Shown here in pieces: positions 62,289-64,000 of a stretch of DNA of 64,000 nt. The notes beneath the pieces are model-generated. The model was not told the DNA's origin. It ran no database searches and worked only from the letters and a program-made list of their open reading frames with translations. A program made the position numbers and the translations under genes. This DNA comes from Defluviitaleaceae bacterium (GTDB lineage: Bacteria > Bacillota > Clostridia > Lachnospirales > WQUN01): positions 1 through 64,000 of the forward strand of contig WRGY01000127.1 in the NCBI GenBank assembly GCA_009786925.1, read 5' to 3'. The number at the start of each line of letters is the position of its first letter. Position 1 is the stretch's first letter.

Positions 62289-64000
62289 CTATGCTTGCTT
62301 TTCAAGTTCTTCCTTTGCTTTCTCTACTAAAAGCCACACCATATCCTTCATATCCGGGTTGATGGTGAGTGCAGAACGCAGGTTGCGCATATAGCTCAAC
62401 ATGTCTCCGAGGTCTTTTTGCTGATATGCTGTGCCTACACAAAAAACGAAGGCATCATTTTCTGACAGAGACATTACATTTTGTGCAGAATATGCCTCGG
62501 CTCTGTACACCATACCAAGGTATCTGTGATTTAGACGTATCATCATCTCGAAAAGTCTGATTTTTTCGTCATCCGACAATGTATTTTTTTCTTTTTCGAA
62601 GGCAATGACAGCGAGGTTTGACATAAGCCTGTTAAGCTTAACAGACAAATTATCCCATTGACCCATATCAATAAATTTTTGTAATACGACATGGCTGTTT
62701 TCGTTTGTAAAAATCAGAGCACGGACTAATCCCGTCGAATCCGTAATCTTCATGTTTTTTGCAAATTTAGAAAAATCTCTGGTCAGCTTCATGGCATAGA
62801 AGATTGCATCGCCATAATGATGAGAAAAGGACTTGTCCGACCTTAGGAAATAATCAAGGCTTGTCGTGACCCCATCTGCCGCACGCAACAAATGCAAATG
62901 CATGTAGTCGTCGTCTGCGTTTTGAAGTGACTTAGCTTCTGCCATGGCCTGTGATATATGTTTTTTAATCTCGTGGTCATTATTCATGCTCTCTATGGCG
63001 GTGATGATATTGTGATAGTTGTCAGAGCCATAGCCCGATTTAACCGCATATGAATACAGGGCCGGTATGTCGCTCCAACACTCACGCTCTATGCAGTCCT
63101 GCATATACAGTGAAAAGACATCAACTGTATCATCCTCACACTGAGGCAGATATTCCAGTGCGGTATCAAAGTCACAAGCCAGAGTGGCCGCCAGCACCAG
63201 GGTTTTTGTATGTTTTGTGCGTTTGTTCAAAATATCGCTCGGCATTACATGATAACTGGCGATTTCGGTATCAAGCTTGCCCTGTTGGTTTAAGTCAAAA
63301 TACTTTATTGTTTCTTTTGATATTTTTACTGCATCTTTGTGTTTCCCAAGCGTTGTGCAAGCGTTAGCATAGTGATGGTATATGATAACCAGAGCTTGGT
63401 GCATGTATTGTACATCTTTTAAATATTTTTTTGACGCAGTTATCGTTTCCTTGTACATTTTATTTGAATAATAATTTCTGATTAGCATGGTATTAAAAAC
63501 ATGATAAAATATGTTTTCCTGATTGTCACCCAAAATTTTGATGCCCTTTTTAATAAACTCGCGGGATTTAACAGGGTCGCGATTGCCGTAGTCCTGGGCG
63601 ATGAGTCCGATTGTACGCGGGTTTTTTGGGTCATCCTTGTGCATATCGAGCAAGAGTTTCATATTACGCTCGAATTTTTCTCTTGATTTTTTGCCACCTT
63701 CTAAGCCGGAATAATCGTAACCATGGTGGTCGGCTATACTCTCCAAGTGCTTCATCGGGAGTTTGTTATTTATTACTTCATGGATTTTGCCTTCAAAGCG
63801 AATGCCTTTTTCCATCTCATATAGGCGGAGGGGACGAAAATCAGCAGTCCTGCCATTGCCGATTATATTACGCCAACGATAGCTCGCACATTTATAATTT
63901 TTATATTCACCTGTATTAAAAAAGGAAATCAGGTCGGTAACGTCAGTAAACACCTCATCTGCGTCTACATACATAAACCACTCACCCTTGGACTTTTCCA
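62289..64000 (-). CDS. GT2 glycosyltransferase with C-terminal helical repeats, copy 2 (partial)
   Basis: Open to the right edge: the frame reads EKSKGEWFMYVDADEVF from 63998 downwards, so the N-terminus lies outside the window and the ATG near 63974 is internal. The metal motif MYVDADEVF and the helical region align with copy 1 over their whole common length; the C-termini are nearly identical in pattern (NLSTALTINPNMKD versus NLRSALTINPDMKD). It arose by tandem duplication and lies 17 bases upstream of copy 1. Confidence 0.85.
   Translation of the reverse strand, partial: EKSKGEWFMYVDADEVFTDVTDLISFFNTGEYKNYKCASYRWRNIIGNGRTADFRPLRLYEMEKGIRFEGKIHEVINNKLPMKHLESIADHHGYDYSGLEGGKKSREKFERNMKLLLDMHKDDPKNPRTIGLIAQDYGNRDPVKSREFIKKGIKILGDNQENIFYHVFNTMLIRNYYSNKMYKETITASKKYLKDVQYMHQALVIIYHHYANACTTLGKHKDAVKISKETIKYFDLNQQGKLDTEIASYHVMPSDILNKRTKHTKTLVLAATLACDFDTALEYLPQCEDDTVDVFSLYMQDCIERECWSDIPALYSYAVKSGYGSDNYHNIITAIESMNNDHEIKKHISQAMAEAKSLQNADDDYMHLHLLRAADGVTTSLDYFLRSDKSFSHHYGDAIFYAMKLTRDFSKFAKNMKITDSTGLVRALIFTNENSHVVLQKFIDMGQWDNLSVKLNRLMSNLAVIAFEKEKNTLSDDEKIRLFEMMIRLNHRYLGMVYRAEAYSAQNVMSLSENDAFVFCVGTAYQQKDLGDMLSYMRNLRSALTINPDMKDMVWLLVEKAKEELEKQA

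Noticed and set aside
1-64000. CRISPR array, rRNA operon, prophage or complete insertion sequence
   Set aside because: No regularly spaced direct repeats, no rRNA-like sequence, and no transposase, integrase or phage structural motif was found among the frames.

Overview
The window looks like chromosomal DNA from an uncultured or unnamed member of the Firmicutes, most likely Clostridia. The reasons are strong AGGAGG-type ribosome sites, the rpsO-pnp-M16 peptidase-dut order, an agr peptide quorum-sensing locus, a cobalamin methionine synthase without the AdoMet activation domain, and an AAA-like ATPase/PD-(D/E)XK protein of clostridial type. Genus cannot be told from sequence alone.

Layout. 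1-1782 (-) is the N-terminal part of a secreted CotH-like protein running off the left edge. 1886-2776 (-) is an AraC/GyrI-type regulator and 2853-3434 (-) a truncated serine hydrolase. 3565-9028 (+) is a housekeeping block: rpsO, pnp, M16 peptidase, dut, a DUF1836-like regulator and nagB. 9029-9718 (-) is an orphan phosphoribosyltransferase. 10000-13838 (+) is a complete agr-type system (two-TM small protein, AgrB, an AgrD of 48 residues, AgrC, AgrA) with a VapC-type toxin-antitoxin pair between agrD and agrC. 13835-16352 (-) is clpS-clpA, divergent from a pRiA4b-ORF3-like gene. tRNA-Asp is at 18110-18183. 18231-27613 (-) reads as one run of genes: AAA-like ATPase, Gfo/Idh/MocA oxidoreductase, metF, metH and two ABC exporter half-transporters. 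27791-29281 holds a 22-bp perfect inverted repeat followed by two tandem ParB-like genes.

29348-60354 (+) is a surface-glycan locus of about 31 kb, visibly more AT-rich than the housekeeping part (two single-line samples: 36 G+C of 60 at 4981-5040, 16 of 60 at 42361-42420). It starts with a CDP-glycerol glycerophosphotransferase-like protein fused to a putative beta-propeller. Next comes a phosphonate module: PEP mutase fused to a nucleotidyltransferase, phosphonopyruvate decarboxylase, a phosphoesterase, an epimerase, a second nucleotidyltransferase, an unknown Rossmann protein and LicD. The middle holds methyltransferases, glycosyltransferases and two radical SAM enzymes, six of which share one Rossmann-like module. 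Then follow a VOC-FkbH-acyl carrier protein cassette and a nucleotide-sugar block that ends with the four enzymes for UDP-2,3-diacetamido-2,3-dideoxy-glucuronic acid (WbpA, WbpB, WbpE and WbpD types). Two tandem GT2-plus-helical-repeat proteins on the minus strand (60316-64000) face the end of this locus.

Taken together, the locus probably makes a cell-surface polymer carrying an amino-uronic acid and a phosphonate group, the latter activated as a nucleotide (CMP-phosphonate logic) and transferred by LicD-type enzymes. The phosphonate end product, the radical SAM chemistry and the role of the repeated Rossmann module are not settled by the sequence and are the most promising parts of the window.
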